From NCBI GenBank assembly GCA_051453625.1, contig JBOZIK010000001.1, positions 176,013,013 to 176,077,012 on the forward strand: a stretch of DNA of 64,000 nucleotides, in the 5' to 3' direction. The DNA comes from Welwitschia mirabilis (lineage: Eukaryota > Gnetophyta > Gnetopsida > Welwitschiales). Below, piece by piece: positions 14,040 through 24,949 of this stretch. The position numbers and the translations under genes were made by a program. Each line of letters opens with the position of its first letter. The first letter of the stretch is position 1. The notes beneath the pieces are model-generated. The model saw only the letters and a list, made by a program, of their open reading frames with translations. It searched no databases and was not told the origin of the DNA.

Positions 14040-14389
14040 TTGTGGTTTTGTATATATCCACTTATAGATCTTGAATCCTCATAGAGTTTGGGATATATTT
14101 GTGGAATACTTATAAGCCTTAATTTCTTCTACTTAATGCATTCTTATGTCTCATAAGCCTCTTTCACCATGGTCATGATTTTCCAGGTATTTCTTTAATT
14201 TTTACTAATTATATATATATATTTTTTAATTTTTAACAACTTACTTACTTGCTTTCAACCTTTTTTGGATTTTTCCTAATCTGTTTAAACATCTCATTTG
14301 AACACTATTGTCTCATGTCTATCATACCCATGATGGATAGGATGATAGTTATCCTTGTTACTTTGTGTAATCTGGGACATCTTGCTTTA

Positions 14390-14424
14390 NNNNNNNNNNN
14401 NNNNNNNNNNNNNNNNNNNNNNNN
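14390..14424. other. Assembly gap, 35 N, at the position of a G-rich block in the other copy
   Basis: The flank ending CATCTTGCTTTA corresponds to the complement of copy E3 just before CCCGGGGGTGGGGAGGG (63598-63617 complement). The missing bases are therefore probably a G-rich tract that sequenced poorly. Confidence 0.6.
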
Positions 14425-15319
14425 ACGAAACAGCTTCCAGCTGTCTTTAAGATATTAAGCAAAATTTTTGTAATTTTTAAAAGGAGTATTTTTTTCATTT
14501 TCATGATACATATTTATGATGAGTTATTTGGATATAATTTCATGTTACTTAAGTACATTTCATGGGCTTTATTTAGGAGAGCATACTTACTAATATTACT
14601 ACATAAGTATTACACATCAGTTTCAGCATTACTTTCTCAATTTATACATATACATTATCATTTTCTGAGGTATCAATGTTACATTTTACGATTTGTTTAT
14701 GTGTATGACATTCATTTGGTCTATTGTAATGTGTTTAAATAAGGGGCTTATGAATACATCAAGAATTGTGTCAGTTAATGGATTTTTGTCATTTATTCCT
14801 ACATGATAAAATTAAACTCAAATTCCATTTTCTAGTTGATGATTATATTAGTTAAATTGGCTCGCAATATAGTTGATTGATCACTTTATTAGGGACTGAT
14901 AAGGCTAAGTAAGAGGCTATGTGGCGATGCTAATTTGTAGGAATTTGATGGTGTATTTGGAGTACTTTTTCAGGACATTTATATAGGTTTATATGAAATT
15001 ATGGTGATTAGGGAGAGTCCATAGGATGATCATGGAAGCATATAATTCTTGACATAATTAGAGCCATTTCAGGCATGTTCTGGTACTTAGCATATTGAAG
15101 GAAGACTAATGATGAAGAAGGTTGATTTACTTTACTTAAGAAACGTTGGAAGGGTGTCATCCCCACTATCGTTGCACTATACCTCCCTATCATAGTAGCA
15201 ATATGGACTAGAGATTAGAGACAATGAAGCATCCTTCTCTATTGAGGTCATCCCCATTATTGTTTCCATGACATAAGGAATGAGAACATAATTAGAGCTA
15301 ATTGTAGGGCTGATTGTAG

Positions 15320-15874
15320 NNNNNNNNNNNNNNNNNNNNNNNNNNNNNNNNNNNNNNNNNNNNNNNNNNNNNNNNNNNNNNNNNNNNNNNNNNNNNNNNN
15401 NNNNNNNNNNNNNNNNNNNNNNNNNNNNNNNNNNNNNNNNNNNNNNNNNNNNNNNNNNNNNNNNNNNNNNNNNNNNNNNNNNNNNNNNNNNNNNNNNNNN
15501 NNNNNNNNNNNNNNNNNNNNNNNNNNNNNNNNNNNNNNNNNNNNNNNNNNNNNNNNNNNNNNNNNNNNNNNNNNNNNNNNNNNNNNNNNNNNNNNNNNNN
15601 NNNNNNNNNNNNNNNNNNNNNNNNNNNNNNNNNNNNNNNNNNNNNNNNNNNNNNNNNNNNNNNNNNNNNNNNNNNNNNNNNNNNNNNNNNNNNNNNNNNN
15701 NNNNNNNNNNNNNNNNNNNNNNNNNNNNNNNNNNNNNNNNNNNNNNNNNNNNNNNNNNNNNNNNNNNNNNNNNNNNNNNNNNNNNNNNNNNNNNNNNNNN
15801 NNNNNNNNNNNNNNNNNNNNNNNNNNNNNNNNNNNNNNNNNNNNNNNNNNNNNNNNNNNNNNNNNNNNNNNNNN
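15320..15874. other. Assembly gap, 555 N
   Basis: Unsequenced, inside repeat E copy 2. Confidence 0.98.
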
Positions 15875-15891
15875 TTTTATATAAGTAGAGC
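15875..15891 (+). promoter_or_regulatory. TATA-like element in repeat E copy 2
   Basis: TTTTATATAAGTAGAGC sits about 840 bases before the right end of the repeat, a plausible place for an LTR promoter. It is a sequence match only, in a very AT-rich background. Confidence 0.35.
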
Positions 15892-16849
15892 TAAATTATC
15901 TTTTAATGAGGTCATGTGCCCCACTTGGATTGCGAGAGTTTCTTCTCCAAATTTTAGGGTTTAAGTTCTAGATTTTTCAAGGTAAAACTATAAATACGTC
16001 CCTTTTCCTCACTTTTAAACCATATTTTGTACATGATATGCTTGTAACAGAAGATTGAAGGACAAGAGATCCATCCCCTACCCATAAAAAGGAGTTTATT
16101 TAGTGTTAGGCTGAGTCTCTTTCATTGAGATTCTGCTATCATGTTGTAAGTGGATGTAAAGTTCTTTGAATTAATACAATTGCTCTTCTCATTTCATTCT
16201 ATGAATGTTCCTTATGGTTTAAGTTGGTCATGATTAAGTGATAGTTCTATGATTTATTTAGATCATAAGAGAAATCTTTCTTAAAGTTAAATTTGGTTAG
16301 TATTAGACTTGCTTTGTTATTCCATTTCTATTTCATATTGCATTCCTTATTTTACTTAGTATACATCATAGTTCATGCTGGTTAGGAATAAGTTGAGTAC
16401 TCTTCTTAGTTAATCTGAATTATAGATAGATAGTTCTTGTGATACAAGAATTATGAATCAATAGAATTCATTCCATTTCCATTTGCATTTTATATCCATT
16501 TTCATTGCATTGAATTTACTTTATTTTCTGTCAATTCTTAAAAAATAAAATACTAAAAGAAACTGTTGGAAAACAATTCTCTAACTCTATGCCTAGTGCC
16601 TTCATTGGTATTATGACATTTGAGTGAACTCCTATAATAAAATGTGCCTTTCTGCAAGTTATTTAATTTACAGGTTTACCTAAAGGACTTTAGGATTGCA
16701 TAAATTCACACTACAACATTATGTACCAATTTATCTTACATCATCTTATACATGTTCTTATCCGAATTAATAAGCATTTTACTATTCTTATATTTTTTTG
16801 TAAACTTTAACTAGAATTTAAAAATAAAACTAAAAATAACTTAGACATG

Positions 16850-17560
16850 CATAGATATGCATTTTATTTCATTCCACTTGGGAAGCATAAGGTAGTGAGA
16901 TGAGCCATATAAAAGATTTGTATTAGGTTTAATGCATTAAATTTTTATAAGAAAATGCTATATGTGGAAAATAAATATCTCATTTTCTATGGTTGATATA
17001 TTTATAAGTAATATAATAGATCATTAAGAATAAAATTTATAACCTTTGAATTCCCATCTATTTAGGATGTGCCACACTACAAAACATTAGATCTATGCCC
17101 ATTAAACCATATTGTTCTTTCCTAAAAAATCTAGTAATGTTTGGATCTTTATCAAATACATTTTGCTTTTAATGTAATGTAATTTTAGAACATTCTTAAT
17201 GAATCATGTTGTAATATAGGTACCATTTAAAGTGTTTTGAAAAGAAATGCACCTTGATATCTTATTAAAATTATCTATTACCACATATACACTATCATAT
17301 TCATGGAATGCTTTTTGAAACCTAATAAGACAATCTATAATTATACTTTACTAAGGTTGTTTAGGCATAGATAAAGGTTGGAAAAACCTAACATTATTCT
17401 TTACATCCATTTTAATTTAAGATATGAAATTCTTTTAAATAAAGTATTTTACTTTCCCCTATAAGATAAATAAATAGTACATTTTAAAAAGTATCTTATG
17501 CATCTAGTTTCTCTTCCCATGAATATTCAACCTTGTACAACGTTGATACCTACAATTGCT
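16850..17560 (-). pseudogene. Ty3/gypsy integrase of element I, decayed
   Basis: This would encode the integrase that inserts retrotransposon cDNA. Reading the minus strand from right to left, a PLSMPKQPW phrase (about 17365) precedes the first catalytic Asp (IIIDCLI, codon 17333-17335). The family landmark VYVVIDNFNK follows at about 17270-17297. A weak match to the SDR...F block comes next, and a remnant of the YG-containing C-terminal region lies near 16900. The order matches Ty3/gypsy integrases of the chromovirus type. Several frameshifts and stops make it inactive. The HHCC zinc-binding region upstream (17430-17560) is too degraded to confirm. The fragment stops where repeat E copy 2 begins. 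Confidence 0.7.
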
Positions 17561-18269
17561 AAATATAGAATAAGTAGCCATAATTCATATATAAATATAT
17601 TTTTGTTATGATTTTTTCTATTAATGATTCCTAAATTCTTGAAAATTTTACATCTTGAAAATACCAGCTTCATGAAAATTTATAGACATTAACATCATAC
17701 TCTACATTTGGAGCCTAATGAATTAATTACCTTGTTAATGGGTTCCTTTCTATGCCTAATGTTGATCGCATAGTAAGAAATGGCTATAATACTTAAATAA
17801 CTATGTAAAAATTACTTTTTTTTTGTAAGTGGAATACTTAGAACATATGTTATTGAAGTTCTTATTATAGTAGCTAATAAAACTACCATCCTAGTCAAGC
17901 ACACTATCCATGGATTTTCTATACAAATCATCTTCTACTATGAGTAAATTTTTGAAATTTAGCAAACTTAAAGCAAATTGACTACACAATATTTTCTTCA
18001 AATAAGGAAACATTTATTTATGGCCTTTCCTCACATAGATTTCTTCTACTTTCTACGAATCGTATTTGTTATAATTATCATACTATTTGAAATGCTATAA
18101 ATAAATTTATAGGAAAAAACTTTCCTATACATTGAATATTCTTATTTCTACTACATTATTAAAGTTAATCATGTATGAACTACTTCTACCATTAATGAAT
18201 CCATCTTCAAAGAGTTCTTGGAGATGAAAGATCATGGATATATTTTTTATAATAAGTGANNNNNNNNNN
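17561..18269 (-). pseudogene. Degraded RNase H/connection region of element I
   Basis: By position between the RT palm and the integrase of the same minus-strand element, this should be the RNase H region. I could not find its catalytic motifs, and many stops and indels are present. A 10-N gap lies at 18260-18269. The assignment rests on gene order. Confidence 0.4.
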
Positions 18270-18578
18270 TTCTTCACATTTATTAAAAGATTCTCCTCTA
18301 TATGATTGTGTAGTAAGGTTTTGAAATCCTATAAGTGATTTTCCTTAGATCAACTATAAGATAATATTCCATCCAAAAATACAATCATGTACTTATAATA
18401 AAAGTCTTTAAAACATAATTCATGGATCACATGAATGTGTTTGAAGTATTGATTAAGTTAAAGTAATATTACAAATCATTCATAGAGAAAATATAACATT
18501 TTAAAGACCATCTTCATTTATTTTCTTAACAAATATGAATTTTGTAATAACAATTTTTTAGACTATTTTTGTAACATT
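18270..18578 (-). pseudogene. Ty3/gypsy reverse transcriptase of element I, C-terminal (palm) part
   Basis: The minus strand reads through FNLINTSNTFM, then MNYVLKTFI, then the active-site box as FLDG with ILSYS after it, and finally a helix ending in NLLINVKK. These correspond to the FGLTNAPSTF, YxDD and LKKC regions of Ty3/gypsy RT. The second Asp of the active-site pair reads Gly. The frame breaks between the two blocks. The gene ends abruptly at 18578, where the 5' LTR of element C begins. The missing N-terminal half resumes at 29365, beyond C, on the same strand. That is direct evidence that C jumped into this gene. Confidence 0.78.
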
Positions 18579-19073
18579 TGCAAAAATTTTTTGTGATATA
18601 CAATTAAATTTAGTTTAAGAATTTAAAATTTAGCTAAGAATGTAATCCTTATTTAAGGGTTATGAACCTTGTAAAAAGACACTATAAAAGAACATGATGT
18701 ATTTTTTCTATCAAAAGGAGGATACTTGGGAAAGTGAAGAGCATCCATTGGATCTACACAAGTGTATATTAAGCCCTTAATAAGTTAGGTTAGTTCCCTA
18801 GTGCATTCACAAATTAGACCTTCAAGGAAATATAACTTGATCAGGCCACTCTACCAAAAGCTTAGTACATTTGGCATTAATGACCACTCAAGACCCTTTT
18901 TTAACTATATTTAATAAAGCTAAATTAAAATGCTCGTTTTTACATCTATTATTTTTTTCACTTTAAACAAATATCATTATCATTTTTAATATTTCTTGTT
19001 TCTAAATTACATTTCCATGTGATCATTAAAATGTTTTTAGCTAATTTTACAAAATATTAATGGGAATATTACA
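18579..19073 (+). repeat. 5' LTR of element C
   Basis: It begins TGCAAAAATTTTTTG and ends GGGAATATTACA. It pairs with 28863-29364; shared blocks include TTTAGTT...AAGAATGTAAT, AAAAGAACATGA, CACAAGTG.ATATTAAG and TTTCTAAATTACAT. It is followed two bases later by a primer binding site. Confidence 0.78.
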
Positions 19074-19075
19074 AT

Positions 19076-19093
19076 TGGTATAAGAGCCATGAA
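19076..19093 (+). promoter_or_regulatory. Primer binding site of element C (initiator-Met tRNA type)
   Basis: TGGTATAAGAGCCATGAA differs by one base (C to A at position 7) from the TGGTATCAGAGCCATGAA phrase common after plant retrotransposon LTRs. It sits two bases downstream of the LTR end. Confidence 0.75.
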
Positions 19094-19849
19094 GATAGAA
19101 AATTTCTATTGTTCAAAGTTTCTAAATAGAAGAAAATATAGACGATTAATTTCACCAATAAAACACCTAATTTCATTTAAGAGAATAGGTGACTACTCAA
19201 GTCTTCTAAAAGGAGGAAAGCATCTACAGTAAAGTTATCAACATTATTCCGTTTTAAGCATTCCCTAACAAATGTTTACATAAGTTATCAACATTATTTT
19301 CTTTTAAGCCTTTCCTAACAAATGTTTACATAAAATCACATCGTCATGATACTTAATTTTAGCTCATCAATAATAATAACTAAATTATATGTGTAAATAT
19401 ACATCCTTTTTTATTTTCTTGTCTTGTTATTATAGGTACCTTTCGTAGCTCTAAGAAAACCAAATGAGTCATGCTCACTCCGAACTTGCGATAGGAGGAA
19501 AAAAAAATGAAATTTTTTTCTAATTGTTTTAAAATAAGATAGAAAGTAGTGTAGCAACAATGTTACTTTAATACAATATTAAAGAAAACAAAAATGGAAA
19601 AGCATAGAATTAGAAAGAATTAAAAATGAAGAGTTCATACAAGAACATTATGATAAAACAATGGTAAAAACTACTAAAAATCTTGGGTCTATAGATCAAG
19701 ATGGCAAATTTTTAGTAATTTCTAAATGAAATTTGAAGAAAAATCTAGACCAATTTACTTGCTTTATCCACTATTGGACTATTTGTAAGCTTTTTAAAAT
19801 GAAATCATGATAAGCATTTCGATTTTATATGGAAACATTCTGGTTAAAA
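19094..19849 (+). other. Leader of element C, non-coding
   Basis: AT-rich with no ORF. It contains a local direct duplication: AAGTTATCAACATTATT, then a C/T-rich phrase, then TAACAAATGTTTACATAA, occurs at about 19224-19275 and again at about 19281-19334. Confidence 0.6.
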
Positions 19850-20880
19850 TACTACTAATGCAAGCTAACATCATTGATTTTGCAATTGTATGGGATGTCA
19901 CACTGTTAATACAATATGGTACCATTAATTCTAAAACTGTATAGGATGTCACACTAATTATGCAAGCTAACATATCAATTTTACAATTATGTAGGATGCC
20001 ACACAATTGATACAGGCTAACATCATCAATCCTACAACTATTTGGAGCATCACATTGCTAATGTAGGCTAATATCATTAATCTTGCTATTATATAAAATG
20101 TTAAATTATTGATGCAGGCTAACATCATTCATCCTACAATTGTATAGGGCATTACACTATTGATCTAGGATGACATCATCAATCTTATAATTATATAGGT
20201 CACCACACTGATGATGTAGGCTCCCTAGATGCTGATATCATCAAATAGATTACCATATGACATCACGTTACTAACATCATGATGACATCATCAAACTTAA
20301 AACTATACAAGATGTTAAATTGTTAATGCAGGCTTCCTAAATGCTGGCATCATCAAGCAGATTACTATAGGGCATGACATTACTGACATAATGCTAAAAT
20401 CATTAACCAATTTACTGTAAGATACTACATTACTAACATCATACTAACATCATTAGATTTGGGATTGTATAGAAGGCCACACTTTTGATCTAGGCTTTTT
20501 AGATGCTGACATCATCAACAAAATTAATATAGGGAATTACACTACTAAAATCATGCTGACATCATCAGTTATATTACTATAGGATGCGACACTGCAAACA
20601 TCATGCCAACATCATTAGAGTTGAAACTATATAGGATGCTAAACTATTCATGCAAGCTTTATTTATGCTAACATTATTAACTAGATTACTATAGGGTGTC
20701 ACACTAGTGACCTCATGCTAAGATCATTAGACTTGGAATTTTATGGAACCTTATACTACTGATGGAGGATTCCTAAATGCTGACATCATCAAGCCTGAAA
20801 ATACATATGACGTCACACTACTAATGCAAACCTCTTAGATGTTAACATCATTAGTCTTAGAATGAAATAAAGCTCACTAA
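19850..20880 (+). repeat. Leader tandem-repeat array of element C, about 51-bp unit
   Basis: Successive diverged units run: AACATCATCAAT, a variable stretch, ATATAGGATGTCACACT, then a short spacer ending GATGCAGGCT. Units near 19979, 20029, 20080 and 20131 are about 50-51 bp apart. Later units carry an extra TCCCTAGATGCT phrase or a shorter ACTAACATCAT form, giving lengths of about 47-65 bp. There are about 18-20 units in total. The array lies between the primer site and gag. It is a tandem array, not a CRISPR array, because units abut without unique spacers. Confidence 0.8.
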
Positions 20881-21091
20881 TACTTTTAATTATTTTTTTA
20901 AAAGAAGAACTTTAATTCACATCATTTACTAATATGTATCATGTGCTTAATTTATAAGTTAGTTACATTCTTTAGAACTCATAAAACTAGGATGATAAGT
21001 AACTTTTGTTCTATAAAAGTGGTATAGTACATATAGAAAATCTTATATGATACCTTGATAATACATACATTGGTAAACCATAAAAGATCAT

Positions 21092-21864
21092 GTAAATGCC
21101 TGCATCAATGATCTGGAAGAATGGATAAGGGAAAACCAACAACAATTACATGCCAATTATGCAAATGTAGAGGCTTCACAAAAAATTATGAATGATAAAC
21201 TTGACTTCACTCTTCAATCACTCAAAAAATGACTATGGAAGTAATTAAACATAGAGCCTCAATCACAAGTTTAAAAATACCTTTAAGAGAAAAAGAAGAA
21301 AATAAATATATAATTTGGAAAAGAACTCTACCAAATAATCTAAATAAGAAGTAGTAGAAGAGGTAAATAGATAAGTACAACAATGTCACATCCACAATCC
21401 CCCTCAAATAATAAAAGATACTATCATGGAAGATTAAGATATGTTAGAATGTGTAAAGAAAGTTCAAATTCACATGTATGTTGAAACTTCAAGATCTTAT
21501 AAAGTGGCTTTGAAATGGTTAAAATATATTAAAAACCATTTCAATTTAAAAAATATCAACATTGATCTATGAATTTGACATGCAGTAATGTTCTTGATAG
21601 GTAATGCTACATCATGATGAACTAGTCTGAGTACATCAAAGAATGAATATGATAAATAGAAAGAATTCATGAAGCTATTCAAAAAGGCTTTCATTTAAAA
21701 ATACTTTTTCAAATACATAAGAACATAGTTTATATAACTGTCTCTTGAGAGGAAGAATCTTGATGAATATTGAAAAGGATTCCAAAAGTTGGCAAAATTT
21801 TAAACACAATGAGACCTAGAGGAACTAGCTAATGATTTTATCAAAATCCTTCTAATCATATCTT
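21092..21864 (+). pseudogene. Decayed gag of element C
   Basis: Gag is the structural capsid protein of LTR retrotransposons. A clean N-terminal segment reads VNACINDLEEWIRENQQQLH, a likely coiled coil, before the first stop at about 21228. A second segment (about 21510-21860) carries the Retrotrans_gag pattern: HFNLKNIN, AVMFLIGNA, a Ser followed by two adjacent TGA stops (21615-21620) where the family has Trp-Trp, then TSLSTSKNEYDK, EFMKLFKKAF and LSLERKNLDEY. Stops fall at Gln and Trp positions. A 67-codon frame on the opposite strand here is a shadow. The coding signal ends where element D begins. Confidence 0.75.
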
Positions 21865-23293
21865 TGTAGTGATATAGATTTATCAGTGTCTATACTTAGT
21901 ATCATTTTTTCATATGGATAAATGAGGTAAATTTAATCAAAAGACAGATTATTATTACAACTTGCAATAGAAAACTCAAATAAAAGAAAAATCAAATGTT
22001 AAGAAAGAAGTGATCTTCAATTGGTAACACAAGGAAATAGAAATGACTTAAGGATCTGGTAATTCATTGAACTTTCCTCCTTTACTTCAATGATTCTTGT
22101 AACCTAAAACATGTAATAAATCATCAAGTCATTAAGGCTTGTTTTGGAGGCATAATCTCATCCATTACATGAGTATGGTAAGTTATCTAAGTCTTATAAT
22201 ACTTCATACCCATCTATAAGCACAAAAAGTATGAACCTAAGTGCATAAGATTCATTAAACAATAAGAACTACAAATCATAAAAGTAACTTTAAATAAACC
22301 ACATGGTTTAAAAGAACTTTGTAGTTAAGTAAACTTCATCTGAAGATTGTAATACCATTTTACTATGCATTAATTATCAAAAAATTAATTCTACTTCAAG
22401 AACTATTTCTAACTAAATATTACTAAGGCCAACTAAATTTCATAATAGTAATAAAATATTTTATACCAATTCTTTATTAAAGTATAAAATAAATATGCAT
22501 TACATCATGAGAGAGTGGTAAAGAGAAAAGACTTCTCAACTAGCCTCAGATCATTTCATCCCTAGGAAAGTTATCAGAATATCACAATATCCTAGCCTCC
22601 AAGTTTTTTCCTATTAATCCAACTAAAAATATTTAAAATGGACACTCAAGGCCATTTTATAGATTAAAAAAGGCTTTATGAATTCCTCATCATGATTACA
22701 TTACATATTGTCTTTATGAATTAGGTGGAGATTACCCCAAGGGATTACTTAAGCATAGTTATAAAAAAAGGGAGTTACAAATGTGTTTGAAATGTAGCCA
22801 CAAAGAGGATTCCTTTGTTTTTAAGTGAAAACATGATGATATGTCATTTGACTACTAATAATGCTACCAACAAATGCTATTTTATGTATCTTCATCTTGA
22901 TCTTCCTCATTACGTCATATGTTGGTATGATATGTTGATTTGTACTTCTGCCAAGTGTTACCAAATTTAAGGTTAAATATGATTTATTATCTAATTAAGT
23001 CCATAAGTGAAAATTGATAAATTTTTCCAAAGGATGAAAGAAGATGAGTTTTATCTTATTTTTCTTTAGAAAGCTAGTGACATCAGCGTTTAATACTAGA
23101 AATGAGTCAATTTTGGAATTGTTCTTTAAAAATGAGTAACAAACTTGCTAATGTTAAGGCAAATTCATAATTTCATGAAAAACAATAACAAGGGTAAAAA
23201 ACCATTAATAGATAATAGAATAATGTATTTTAATGTTTTTTCCTATGTTTATTTATCAATTATACTTACTTATAATACCAATTTTGACATGCA
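21865..23293 (-). repeat. 3' LTR of element D (left copy)
   Basis: It aligns with 27102-28558 over its whole length, with blocks such as TAGAAAACTCAAATAAAA, GAGGCATAATCTCATCCA, AAAAGTAACTTTAAATAAA and ATGAAAAACAATAA in the same order. The plus-strand right edge is TTTTGACATGCA, so in the element's own orientation it begins TGCATGTCA. Confidence 0.78.
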
Positions 23294-24949
23294 AACATAT
23301 CCTCTAATTAGTCTCTTACTAGAGCATTAGCAAAAAAAAAAAAAAAAAGAAGAAATGGTGAACATGAATAAATTAACTAATTGAAAATGTAAGTATAGGA
23401 AATATATGAAATTTTTAAAATTTTTCATCAATTTTTAATAATTAAGGCATCAGAATCCAAAACCATTCAATAAAATCGGATTCCATATCCCCTAACTAAA
23501 ATTAAACTTTATCTTAAAAATTATAAAGATAGAAAACTTATATAAGGCTTTGGATAACAATTAATTAGGCTAGCACATGATGCTTATGAATGCATTTAGA
23601 AAAAGTCACAATGTAATCTAAGGAAAAATAAAGCATAAAACCTAATGCAAAAACATCATCCAAAAATTAAAAAGATAGACTTCCTAAATTAATGGCCACA
23701 TTTATTAAAAAGTTCTCAATTTTATTTTAGATTTAAAAGGATCAAAATATCATACAAATAAGATATCTTATAAGAAAACCTAGAAGCCATTAAAAAGTAG
23801 TTAATAGAATCTCAAATTTCAAGAAAAGCAATTACAAAAAGAATCTTTGAATCCCCTCTTGTTCATTCTAGTTTTACTTTTTTATGATCACACATTGTTT
23901 CATGTTTCAAGCATTTTAATCTAATTGGACATTTAGTGTTATGACATCTCCTTTCAATAGAGCTAAGCATGTTGATTTATAAAGGAATCAATGTTGCATT
24001 GCCAATAAGAATTTATCGCCCTAATGTAGTTGAACATGTAATAAATTAAATTGTTAGAGTTACATTGTTTCCAAGCACACATAGCCCTAATGTAGTTAAC
24101 TAAATGTAATTTTAATTAATTGTTAATTTATGTGTTTTTAAAGAGAAGATATTTTTATTTTCTTTTAATCATCCTTATCATATTCAATACATTTAATGTC
24201 CGTAAAGGAATCATTAATTCATTAGCCTAATTAAGATAAATCTTGTTCCCATAAAATGCTTGACAATAATTCACTTAACATGAAAGTAGATTTCACCTTA
24301 ATTCAATTACATTTTCCAATTGAAAGACCTTAATTAAAACTAAGACTTAATAAGTTAACTAGTAAATAAGAAAAATCATTTCTTAAAAACTATAAGTAAA
24401 CTTAAGTTCTACCTAATTCATAATAATAATTTGATTACTTATTAATAGTCTATTCACTCAAGGCCATCAATCAAGATCATGTAACCTAATGAACATATGG
24501 ATAAATGGAAGGGATAGGTAGTTGCTGGATTTTATTAAAAGGTAAAAAAGGAAAAGTAATGGATAAATTAACCTGAATCGATGATGGTTTATTCTATGGA
24601 ATGAGTTATATTTTGGGTTTCCTACCTAAAAATGTTTATGTCAGTGATTATATAGGTGGAAATGGTTGTGATATTTAAGGCATGAAAAGATGTTAAGATA
24701 AATTTTTCTTTAACATTTTTTTGACCTAAATCTAGTTTAAAAGTAAACCTATTCTAAAAGAAAAATCTAATATATAAGCATATAAAGAAGCTAAAAATTT
24801 GAATAATGATTTTCCAAGATATTACACACATAAAGGTTTAAAATGATAAATTCAAGGTTTAAATTATAAATCAAATTAATGAAAATCATTTAAAGATGAA
24901 AGAAAACCTTTATAAGCATGTATACATGAATATATAAAAAATGGAAGGA
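23294..24949 (-). other. 3' half of element D interior, non-coding
   Basis: No readable frame on either strand. A homopolymer of 18 A (23331-23348) lies 38 bases from the LTR edge. No strong polypurine tract is visible on the minus strand. The rest is AT-rich sequence without recognised features. Confidence 0.55.

Larger units (their letters stand above)
9010..16716 (+). mobile_element. Putative pol-less LTR element J (repeat E1, ORF, repeat E2)
   Basis: The order is a truncated LTR-like repeat (E1), a leader, one long decayed ORF without pol motifs, a spacer with a GA microsatellite and gaps, then a long LTR-like repeat (E2). The order and the ORF match element G in this window, whose LTR boundaries are well supported. 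The E repeat also shares short U5-like phrases with G's LTR, such as GACATTTGAGTTAACTCC at about 60419 and a close variant at about 16617. No PBS, polypurine tract or target duplication was found for J, so the element as a unit is inferred. Confidence 0.35.
14040..16716 (+). repeat. Repeat E, copy 2 (long LTR-like repeat)
   Basis: It is alignable along its length with the reverse complement of 61757-64000, from the segment around 14100 (TTGTGGAATACTTATAAGCC) through to the shared right end GCATAAATTCACACTACAACA. LTR-like content includes a TATA-type sequence just after the gap, a run resembling U5 (GAGTCTCTTTCATTGAGATT, about 16110) and a CA terminus. No primer binding site follows the CA end, so this copy is probably a 3' LTR or a solo LTR. 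It contains gaps at 14390-14424 and 15320-15874. The left edge is approximate. Confidence 0.6.

Noticed and set aside
19076-19093. tRNA gene at the Met-type sequence
   Set aside because: It is only an 18-base primer-site match beside an LTR, with no cloverleaf.
19850-20880. CRISPR array
   Set aside because: Repeats are tandem and diverged without unique spacers, in a plant retrotransposon leader. There are no cas genes and the context is eukaryotic.
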